A program made the position numbers and the translations under genes. Shown piece after piece: positions 33,094-41,943 of a stretch of 64,000 nt of DNA; positions within the stretch are counted from its first letter, which is position 1; each line of letters opens with the position of its first letter. The notes beneath the pieces are model-generated. The model saw only the letters and a program-made list of their open reading frames with translations. It did not search any database and was not told the origin of the DNA. Source of the DNA: Paraplanobispora siamensis (GTDB taxonomy: Bacteria; Actinomycetota; Actinomycetes; Streptosporangiales; Streptosporangiaceae); NCBI RefSeq assembly GCF_016863175.1, contig NZ_BOOJ01000020.1, positions 1-64,000 of the forward strand, in the 5' to 3' direction.

Positions 33094-33185
33094 GCTTGAG
33101 GCTCTAAAGTGTCAGGAGAGTACCGGCACGAGGCCGCGTCTTCTCAGAATGTGAGCTGATCGTCTTGCGATACGATACACCGAGC

Positions 33186-33941
33186 ATGATCAGGTGGAAC
33201 GCTCGCACCTATGACAGCAGCTTCGGTTACGTTTCGGCGCACGGCGCCCCCCTGGTCGACCTCCTCGACCCCCAGCCCGGGGAGCGCATCGTGGACCTGG
33301 GCTGCGGCACGGGGGTGCTGACGGCCGAGATCGCCTCCCGGGGCGCCCACGTCCTGGGCATCGACGGATCACAGGCGATGATCGAGAAGGCGCTGGCCCA
33401 GTACCCCGGACTGGACTTCATCGTCGGCGACGGTCACGACTTCGTGCTCGCCCAGCCGTACGACGCGGTCTTCTCCAACGCGGCTCTGCACTGGATGGGC
33501 CGGCAGCCGGACGCGGTGATCGCCAGCGTGCGCGAGGCCCTGGCCCCGGGCGGCCGGTTCGTGGCCGAGATGGGCGGCGCGGGCAACTGCGCCGCGCTGA
33601 CCGCCGCGGTCTCCACGGCCTGGCGCGAGCACGGGCTGCACGAGCCCGATCTGCCGTGGTACTTCCCGAGCCCGGCCGAGTACGCCACGCGCCTGGAGAA
33701 GGGCGGGTTCACCGTCCGAATTCTGGAGTACTTCGACCGGCCGACTCCACTTGACGAATGCCCCAACGGTGCGGCGGACTGGGTGCGGATGTTCGCCGGT
33801 TCACTGCTGCGAGGAGTCCCGGTGAACCTGGTCGAATCGCTGCTGCGCCGGGTGAATGAGCTGGCAGCGCCCGCTCTGCGGCGGGAGACCGGGTGGGTGG
33901 CCGACTACGTGCGGCTGAGGTTCGCCGCCGTACGCCGTTGA
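33186..33941 (+). CDS. SAM-dependent methyltransferase, trans-aconitate methyltransferase-like
   Basis: 251 residues. Motif I is IVDLGCGTGVLTAEIASRG, followed by GIDGSQAMIEKA, then YDAVFSNAALHWM, a signature of Tam-like class I methyltransferases. The acceptor is unknown. ATG 33186 was chosen over an in-frame TTG upstream because TACGAT lies 9 nt before it and the conserved domain begins at once (WNARTYDSSFGYV). Confidence 0.87.
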   Translation: MIRWNARTYDSSFGYVSAHGAPLVDLLDPQPGERIVDLGCGTGVLTAEIASRGAHVLGIDGSQAMIEKALAQYPGLDFIVGDGHDFVLAQPYDAVFSNAALHWMGRQPDAVIASVREALAPGGRFVAEMGGAGNCAALTAAVSTAWREHGLHEPDLPWYFPSPAEYATRLEKGGFTVRILEYFDRPTPLDECPNGAADWVRMFAGSLLRGVPVNLVESLLRRVNELAAPALRRETGWVADYVRLRFAAVRR

Positions 33942-34051
33942 CCAGACTCGTGCGCTGGGGCGATTTGCCAGACTAAGGTCTGTTCCATGAGTCTCGTTCT
34001 CCAGCGGCGAGGAGTGGATCAGGCGGCTTGAGGGGCTGGTGAAGGGAACGG

Positions 34052-36043
34052 ATGAACTTCTGTCTGAGTGACCTCGTGCCGCCGTTGCGCTGGAGCGACG
34101 CGGCCGCGATCCCGCTTCTGCGCGACCGGCCGGACCTTCCGGACGCCTGGTGGCGGAGTCTGCCGCTGGCACGGGTGCTCGCCGTGGTGCCGCCCCAGGA
34201 ACTGGCCGAGCTGCTCGCGGAGATCGCCCTGGAGCACTGGCCCGCGGCGGCCGTGGGCGACGTGCTGCCCGCCCTGCACGTCCTGGACCCGGAAGAGGCC
34301 GACGAGCCCTGCACGTCCATCGCCCTCGACCGGGCCGGCTCGTGGCCGGGCCTGCTCTCCCTCACCGGTCACGACCTGCGCGACCAGCCCTTCATCCAGG
34401 CCCGTCCCGTGCTGCACGCCCTGTTCGGCGCGGTCTTCGCCCACCTGGCCCCCGCGCCCTCCCCCGCGCAGGCGCCCCCCGCCGCGCAGGCGCCGCCCGT
34501 GTACGTGCCCGCGGCGGTGAGCGGTACGGCCGAGGCCCCCGTCGCGCCGGAGTTCATCGAGGCCGGGTTCATCGGGGCCACGCCCGCGGGCGTGGCCGAA
34601 GCCGGTGTGGACGACGCAGCCGCCGAGCCTGTGGACGCCGAAGCCGTCGCACCCGTGGAAGCGGAACACGACGACGCCGTGGCCGCCGGCCCGGACCCGG
34701 ACGAAGACGCCGTCGAACCCGCAGAAGCGGACGAAGACCCACCCGAGCCTGCAAACGCGGACGAAGACCTCGTCGCACCCGTGAACGCCGGACACCGCGC
34801 AGCCGTATCCCCGGACGTGGGGGTGGACGAGCCGCGCGATCTGCTTGCTCTGGTGGACGGCGTCTTCGCCGGGCTGGAGGACACGAGCTGGGCCGTCGCC
34901 CAGAACCGGGTGTTCAGTGACGAACCCGCGGCCGTGGAGGCGCTGGCCAAGCTCTTCGCGGTCTCGCCCGAGGCCATCGCCGAGATCGAGACCGGGCTGC
35001 GGCGGCGGCTGGCCGGCTGGCTCGGCTCCGAGGAGGCGGCGCCGTACCGGGAGCACCTGGCGGAGATGAGGACGGTCCTCGGCAAGGCCGCCCCGCGCAA
35101 CCGGCTGATCGGCGCGGCCGGCTGGCACACGCGCGAGCTGCGCTCGCTCGACGTGCCCGCCTGGCAGTTCGTGCTGGCGACGCTGACCGACTACTACGTG
35201 GTCGACGGCTGGCTGGTCGACGGCGACATCGCCGAGCTCCAGCACCGCACCCGCGACCTGATCGGCGGGGCCGAGCGCCCGCCCACCGTCAGCCGGGCCC
35301 TCGAGCTGGTCTCCACCCTCGGCATCCACCCCGAGGTGGCCGAGGAGTGGCTGGAGAACGTCCCGCAGCTGCGCATCCTCGGCGGGGGCGACCCCGCGGC
35401 CCAGCGGTCCAACGGCGCCGTCCCGGTCCAGGCGTCCGGCCCGCCCTCCGCGTCCCACACCGGGCATCCGGAGAGCGAGCCCGCCCAGGGGCCGCCGCAG
35501 GACCCCGCCTGGGCCAAGACCCCGTTCCGCCCCCTCAAGGACGTCGCGCTCACCCGGCGCTGCTTCCGGCAGCCCGACGGCCGCTGGTGGCTGCGGATCG
35601 ACGTCACCGCCGAGCACCTCGAAGGCGCGGAGTGCCCGCTGCCCAGCGGGTTCGCCGCCTACCTGGGCATGGCGCCCGGCGACAGCCGCACGGTCGGCAG
35701 CGTGGTGGGCGAGCTGGTCGTCAGCTGGCACGACCGGCCGGTCCTGGAGTCGCTGGGCACCCTCCTGCGGGACGCGGGCGCCAAGGAGGGAAGCCACCTG
35801 TTCCTGACGCTGTCCGACGAGGGGGTCCTGCGCGCCAGGCACCTGCCGGCCGCCGGGACGGCCATGGAGCCGGTGGTGCGGGCCCTGCGCCTGGTGGGCT
35901 ACACCGCGCCGTGCGAGACCGCCGAGCACGCCGCGCGGGTGATCGGCACCAGGGTCGGGATGTCCGGGCCGGTGAGCCTGCCCGAGCTGCTGACCCGCCT
36001 GCGCGAGCGCGGGGACCGCGACCTGCAGTCCCTGCTGGCGTAG
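34052..36043 (+). CDS. Sigma-region-4-related protein, degenerate paralogue
   Basis: 663 residues, clearly homologous to the protein at 38163. Shared parts are the N-terminal CLSDLVPPLRW and AWW motifs, a middle helical region (265-445) and a C-terminal domain (about 496-663: RRCFRQPDGRWWLRIDV, PLPSGFAAYLGMAPG, LRERGDRDLQSLL). The helix-turn-helix at 292-315 is degraded: VSPEAIAEIETG stands where the paralogue has VTRERIRQIERD. The two winged helices of the paralogue are missing, and an acidic Ala/Asp/Glu/Pro linker (about 135-255) is inserted. It heads the operon with the helicase, preceded by GAAGGGAACGG. It probably keeps a partner-binding role rather than DNA binding. Confidence 0.75.
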   Translation: MNFCLSDLVPPLRWSDAAAIPLLRDRPDLPDAWWRSLPLARVLAVVPPQELAELLAEIALEHWPAAAVGDVLPALHVLDPEEADEPCTSIALDRAGSWPGLLSLTGHDLRDQPFIQARPVLHALFGAVFAHLAPAPSPAQAPPAAQAPPVYVPAAVSGTAEAPVAPEFIEAGFIGATPAGVAEAGVDDAAAEPVDAEAVAPVEAEHDDAVAAGPDPDEDAVEPAEADEDPPEPANADEDLVAPVNAGHRAAVSPDVGVDEPRDLLALVDGVFAGLEDTSWAVAQNRVFSDEPAAVEALAKLFAVSPEAIAEIETGLRRRLAGWLGSEEAAPYREHLAEMRTVLGKAAPRNRLIGAAGWHTRELRSLDVPAWQFVLATLTDYYVVDGWLVDGDIAELQHRTRDLIGGAERPPTVSRALELVSTLGIHPEVAEEWLENVPQLRILGGGDPAAQRSNGAVPVQASGPPSASHTGHPESEPAQGPPQDPAWAKTPFRPLKDVALTRRCFRQPDGRWWLRIDVTAEHLEGAECPLPSGFAAYLGMAPGDSRTVGSVVGELVVSWHDRPVLESLGTLLRDAGAKEGSHLFLTLSDEGVLRARHLPAAGTAMEPVVRALRLVGYTAPCETAEHAARVIGTRVGMSGPVSLPELLTRLRERGDRDLQSLLA

Positions 36044-36046
36044 CCC

Positions 36047-38113
36047 ATGCCCCGACTAGCGCTCTCCCCCGAGTTCCCCGCGGAGCTCAGCGCCCTGGCC
36101 CAGCCGGTGCGCCGGGACGCGGTGGTCTCCGTACGCCGGTTCCTGCAGAACGTGTCGGGGGCCCCGCATCCGGAGCGGGTCAGGGGGGCGCGGGACGAGC
36201 GGGTGGCGACGCTGCGTCTGGCCGACCGGCACCGCGGCGTCGTGGTCAGGCAGCGGGACGTCTACTGGCTGCTGACCGTCCTGCCGGAGCCCGAGTCCTG
36301 GGCCTACGCCCAGCGTCACCGCTTCGCGGTCAACTCCGCCCTGGGCGTGGTCGAGATGTGGGACGCCGCGGCGCTGGAGCGGGCCGAGTCGGCGATCCGC
36401 CGGGCGGCGCGCTCGTCCCGGACGCGCCTGTTCGCCGACTTCTGCGACACCGACCTGACCGAGCTGGGCGTCGGCCACCGGTTCCTGCCGCTGGTGCGGC
36501 AGATCACCGACGAGCTGACCCTGGAGGCGCTGGAGCCGCTGCTGCCCCCCACGCAGTACGCGCCGCTGGCCGCGCTGGCCCGGGGGGAGTCGATGACCGG
36601 GGCCTGGCGGGAGCTGGAGAACTGGCGGTGCGTCCCGGCCCCCTTCGAGCCCGCCGGCTGCGCGGAGCTCGACGACCTCGCCGCCGCGCTCCTGCGCAGC
36701 CCCGACCGCGCCGTCTTCGTCGAGGACCCGCGCGAGCTGAACCACGTGCTGGACGCCCCCGACTGGTGCGTGTTCCTGCACCCGCCGCAGCACCGGCTGT
36801 CCCACTGGGAGTCCTACGAGCGGCCCGTGCTGGTCACCGGCGGCGCGGGCACCGGCAAGACCCTCACCGCCCTGCACCGCGCGGCCCATCTGGCCAGGAA
36901 CGGGCGCGGGCCGATCCTGCTGGTCACCTTCTCCCAGGGGCTGAGCACCGAGCTGTCGGCCAGGCTCGACCTGCTGATCGAGGACGAGGTGGTGCGCAAG
37001 CGGGTCGAGGTCGGCAACGTGGACCGGCTGGCCCACCGCATCGTCTCCCAGGCCGAGGGCCGCCCGCCCACGCTGGTCGGCGCGGCCGAGCTGACCGCGC
37101 TCTGGCGGGAGGCGGAGAGCGAGCACGGCCCGGCGTTCCTGCTGCGCGAGTGGGAGCAGGTGATCCTGGCGCAGAACCTCCAGACCCTGGACGAATATCT
37201 GGCCGCCCCCCGCCCCGGCCGCGGGGTCGAGCTGTCGGCCGAGGAGCGGACCGGCGTCTGGAAGGCCGTCGGGCACGTCACCGGCCGGCTGGCCGAGCGC
37301 GGCAAGCGCACCCTGCTCCAGCTCGCCGCCGAGGCGGCCACCCTGCTCGGCCAGAGCACCGGGGACCTGCTGGAGGAGGACGAGCCGCGGCGGGAGCCGT
37401 ACCGGCACATCGTGGTGGACGAGGCGCAGGACCTGCACCCCACGCAGTGGCGGCTGCTGCGCGCCGCGGTGCCGTACGCGCCCGACGACCTGTTCATCGT
37501 CGGCGACCCGCACCAGCGCATCTTCGACACCCGGGTGGCGCTGGGCGCGGTGGGCATCGACGCGATCCAGCAGCTCCTGCAGGTCTCGCACCGGCTCCCC
37601 CAGGAGATCCTCTCGTGGGGGGTGCGGCTGCGCGGAGGCGGACCGGCCGACGGGCTGGTGGCGGGAGTCCAGGAGTTGTACGGTTTCCGCGCCACGCGGC
37701 ACGGCCCGCGCCCCATGGTGCGTGCCTACGATTCACCGGAGGAAGAGCTGAGCGGACTGGTCGCGCACGTCTCGCAGTGGGTGAAAGACGGCGTCTCCCC
37801 CGGCGAGATCGGTGTGGCGGCCAGGACCCCGGACCTGGTCCGGGAAGCCAGATCCCTCCTGCGGGAGTCCGGGGTGCGGGTGAGCACGCTGCACGGCATG
37901 AAAGGGCTGGAGTTCCGGCGGGTCGCCGTGATCGGCGTCGCCGACGGGATCGTGCCGGCTCCCGAGTCGCTCACCCCGGCCGAGGAGGATCCCGCGGCCC
38001 GGGCGCACGATCTTCAGCGCGAGCGCGGTCTGCTCTACGTGGCCTGCACCCGGGCGAGGGAGGTGCTGTACGTGTCCTACTCCGGACGGGCAAGCCCATT
38101 CCTACCCACCTGA
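36047..38113 (+). CDS. UvrD/REP-like superfamily 1 helicase with RelE/ParE-like N-terminus
   Basis: 688 residues. Residues 1-105 resemble a RelE/ParE toxin fold, ending VYWLLTVLPEPESWAYAQRH and VNSALGVVEM, as in many actinobacterial UvrD-like proteins. The helicase core has Walker A GGAGTGKT (265-272), motif II VVDEAQDLHPTQW (DEAQ 458-461), motif III GDPHQRIF (486-493), motif V STLHGMKGLEFRRV and motif VI LYVACTRAREVLYV. It should be an ATP-driven 3'-5' DNA translocase or helicase. It lacks long 1B/2B insertions typical of full UvrD. It starts 3 nt after the upstream stop with no good ribosome binding site, so translation is probably by reinitiation. Confidence 0.88.
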   Translation: MPRLALSPEFPAELSALAQPVRRDAVVSVRRFLQNVSGAPHPERVRGARDERVATLRLADRHRGVVVRQRDVYWLLTVLPEPESWAYAQRHRFAVNSALGVVEMWDAAALERAESAIRRAARSSRTRLFADFCDTDLTELGVGHRFLPLVRQITDELTLEALEPLLPPTQYAPLAALARGESMTGAWRELENWRCVPAPFEPAGCAELDDLAAALLRSPDRAVFVEDPRELNHVLDAPDWCVFLHPPQHRLSHWESYERPVLVTGGAGTGKTLTALHRAAHLARNGRGPILLVTFSQGLSTELSARLDLLIEDEVVRKRVEVGNVDRLAHRIVSQAEGRPPTLVGAAELTALWREAESEHGPAFLLREWEQVILAQNLQTLDEYLAAPRPGRGVELSAEERTGVWKAVGHVTGRLAERGKRTLLQLAAEAATLLGQSTGDLLEEDEPRREPYRHIVVDEAQDLHPTQWRLLRAAVPYAPDDLFIVGDPHQRIFDTRVALGAVGIDAIQQLLQVSHRLPQEILSWGVRLRGGGPADGLVAGVQELYGFRATRHGPRPMVRAYDSPEEELSGLVAHVSQWVKDGVSPGEIGVAARTPDLVREARSLLRESGVRVSTLHGMKGLEFRRVAVIGVADGIVPAPESLTPAEEDPAARAHDLQRERGLLYVACTRAREVLYVSYSGRASPFLPT

Positions 38114-38162
38114 CCACATACTCTGAACTGCGGATACATTCCCCTTTGCCGGTTGGACCCCA

Positions 38163-40010
38163 ATGAACCTCAGCCTGAGCGACATCGCGCCACCCCTGCG
38201 CTGGACCTCTCCCGGCCAGGTAGCGCCGATCGCAAACGACACCCGTCTTCCCGAGGCGTGGTGGCAGGCAATCCCGCTGGAGCGGGCCTGCTCCACCATC
38301 GGGACCTCCGAGGTCGCCGGCCGGCTGGCCGATCTCGCCCTGGCGTCCTGGGGACATCTGGCGCTCGGCGACGTCCTGCCCCTGCTCAGGTTCGCCGACC
38401 CGGCCGCAAGCATGAACACCCCCGAGGGGCTCGGCCGCGAGGCGGTGCACAAGCTGTTCACCGGGGTCCTGGAGAGGCTGCTCGAACCGGTCACCGAGGA
38501 CACCGTCGCCCCGGCGCGTCCCTCCCGGCCGGACCGCCCGCTGCCCGAGCTGATCGACGAGGTCTTCTCCTCCCTGGACGACCGCCAGCGGGCCATCGCC
38601 AGGGACCGGCTCTACGCCTCCCAGCGGGTCACGCTGGACGAGCTGGCCCAGCGGTTCTCGGTGACGCGCGAGCGCATCCGGCAGATCGAGCGCGACCTGC
38701 GCGACCACGTCGAGGCCTGGCTGACCTCCGCGGACGCGGCCCCGCTGGTGGCGCACGTGTCCTGGCTGCGCGGCCGGCTGGGCTCCGCCGTACCGGCCGA
38801 CGACCTGGCCGCCGCGGTGCCGTGGCACCGGACCGAGCTGGCCACGCTGACCATCCCGGCCTGGCGGTTCGTGCGCACCCTGCTGACCGGCTACGAGCAG
38901 GTGGACGGGTGGCTGGTCGCCGGGGGCGCCGACGAGCTGCGCGAGAAGACCCGGCAGCTGTTCACCGACGGGCCGCGCCCGCTGGCCGAGGCCATCACGC
39001 TGGTCAGCCAGCTCGGCATCCGCGAGGACGTGGCCGAGCGCTGGCTCATCTCCGTGCCCCAGCTGCGGGTGCTGGAGGAGCACGTGGTGCCCTGGCCGCG
39101 CAGCGTCAACGACAAGGCGGAGGCCGTGCTCGCGGTGGCGGGCAACGCGCTGACCCCCGAGGAGATCCAGGAGCGCATCGGCGAGGACTACAGCCTGGTG
39201 GGCATCCGCAACCAGCTCACCGCCGACGACCGGTTCCTGCGCCTCGACCGCAACAAGTACGGCCTGACCCGCTGGGGCGGCGAACAGTACCTCGGCATCC
39301 GCGAGATGATCGTCCGGGAGATCGAGCGGGCCGGGGGCGAGGCCTCGGTCAACACGATCGTGGCCAACCTCACCGGCCGCTACGACGTGAGCGAGAGCTC
39401 GGTGCGCGCCTACGCGGGCGGGCCCGGCTTCGAGCGCACCCAGCGCGGGTGGATCCGGGTGGCCGGCACCGAGCCGTCCGAATACCAGCCGCGCCGGGAC
39501 GTCTCGGCCACCCGCCGCTGCTTCCGCAGCCGCGACGGCCGCTGGTGGCACCGGGTGGACGTCAACGCCGAGCACCTGCGCGGTTCCGGCTCACCGCTGC
39601 CCACCGGTTTCGCCGCCTACCTCGGCATGGCGCCGGGCGGCCAGCTCACCGCCTCCACCCCCTCGGGCGACGTGGTGATCAGCTGGCACAACCAGCCGAC
39701 CATGGGCTCCATCCGCCCGGTGCTGGTCGCCGCCAACGCCTCCGAGGGCGACCACGTCTTCCTGACGGTCTCCGACGGCGGCGAGCTGCTCACCCGCTAC
39801 CTGCCCGCGGCGATGCCCGGCATCCCGGCGCTGAACCGGGCGCTGCACCTGATCGGCTACACCGCTCCGGTGGCCTCGGAGACCGAGGGCATGCGCCTGA
39901 TCGGCGCCCGCATCGGCCTGCCCGACGGCTCCGGCCGCGAGGAGGTGCTGGGCCGTCTGCGCGAGCGCGGCGACCGCGACATCCTCGGCTATCTGGAGGG
40001 CGGCGTCTGA
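38163..40010 (+). CDS. Sigma-region-4-like helix-turn-helix protein with two winged helices
   Basis: 615 residues. After an N-terminal domain (LSLSDIAPPLRW, EAWWQAIPLERA), residues 126-180 form a sigma-70 region 4-like unit. It has a linker LPELIDEVFSSLDDRQRAIARDRLY and the helix-turn-helix VTLDELAQRFSVTRERIRQI. Two winged-helix segments follow near 317-370 (LTPEEIQERIGEDYSLVGIR) and 375-433 (ASVNTIVANLTGRYDVSESS), similar to HARE-HTH/RpoE-type wings. A conserved C-terminal domain spans 450-615. It is likely a DNA-binding transcription or repair factor, not a complete sigma factor, because region 2 is absent. TACATT (38135-38140) suggests its own promoter. Confidence 0.8.
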   Translation: MNLSLSDIAPPLRWTSPGQVAPIANDTRLPEAWWQAIPLERACSTIGTSEVAGRLADLALASWGHLALGDVLPLLRFADPAASMNTPEGLGREAVHKLFTGVLERLLEPVTEDTVAPARPSRPDRPLPELIDEVFSSLDDRQRAIARDRLYASQRVTLDELAQRFSVTRERIRQIERDLRDHVEAWLTSADAAPLVAHVSWLRGRLGSAVPADDLAAAVPWHRTELATLTIPAWRFVRTLLTGYEQVDGWLVAGGADELREKTRQLFTDGPRPLAEAITLVSQLGIREDVAERWLISVPQLRVLEEHVVPWPRSVNDKAEAVLAVAGNALTPEEIQERIGEDYSLVGIRNQLTADDRFLRLDRNKYGLTRWGGEQYLGIREMIVREIERAGGEASVNTIVANLTGRYDVSESSVRAYAGGPGFERTQRGWIRVAGTEPSEYQPRRDVSATRRCFRSRDGRWWHRVDVNAEHLRGSGSPLPTGFAAYLGMAPGGQLTASTPSGDVVISWHNQPTMGSIRPVLVAANASEGDHVFLTVSDGGELLTRYLPAAMPGIPALNRALHLIGYTAPVASETEGMRLIGARIGLPDGSGREEVLGRLRERGDRDILGYLEGGV

Positions 40011-40024
40011 ACTAGTCTCGGTTC

Positions 40025-41401
<1,377 letters not shown>

Positions 41402-41440
41402 GCGGCCGAAATGTCGGCGCCGGTCGATAGCGTCACGATC

Positions 41441-41917
41441 ATGACTGAGACCGGTGTTGTGGTACGGCCCGCTGGGGCGGAGGATCTGGACGGCGTCGTG
41501 GCCTGCAGCGCGGCGCTGTTCGCCGAGGACGCGGGGACCCGCGACCCGGCCGTGAACGTGAACTGGCCGAAGGAGTACGGCGCGGCGAAGTTCGCCGACG
41601 CGCTGCACGACCCCGACCGCCTGGTGCTGGTGGCCGACGACGACGGCCGGATCGTCGGCCACCTGACCGGCGCGCTGTCGGGGCCGACCCCGATGCGGCC
41701 GGTCACGGTGGCCACCCTCGGCAGCATGTACGTCCGGCCCGCCTACCGCGGCCGCAAGATCGGCACCCGGCTGGTGGAGGAGTTCCGCGACTGGGCCCGC
41801 CTGCACGGCGCGCTGTACGCCGGGGTGACCGCCTACGCCGGCAACGAGGGGGCCTCGCGTTTCTTCGAACGCAACGGTTTCGCGATGCACTCCACCGTCA
41901 GGGAGGCCACTCTCTAG
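41441..41917 (+). CDS. GNAT family N-acetyltransferase
   Basis: 158 residues with the GNAT core: VVVRPAGAEDLDGVV, the strand VTVATLGSMYVRPAYRGRKIGTRLVEEFRDWA containing the acetyl-CoA loop R-G-R-K-I-G-T, and the closing ASRFFERNGF. The substrate is unknown. ATG 41441 begins the conserved strand; an in-frame ATG at 41411 adds ten residues. It follows cysS by about 40 bp in the same direction. Confidence 0.85.
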   Translation: MTETGVVVRPAGAEDLDGVVACSAALFAEDAGTRDPAVNVNWPKEYGAAKFADALHDPDRLVLVADDDGRIVGHLTGALSGPTPMRPVTVATLGSMYVRPAYRGRKIGTRLVEEFRDWARLHGALYAGVTAYAGNEGASRFFERNGFAMHSTVREATL

Positions 41918-41943
41918 CCGGAGTCCTGCCAGACTTCTGAGAC

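Noticed and set aside
38163-40010. Calling the HTH protein a genuine sigma factor
   Set aside because: It has a region 4-like HTH but no region 2 core-binding and -10 recognition segment, and it carries extra winged helices and a C-terminal domain foreign to sigma factors.
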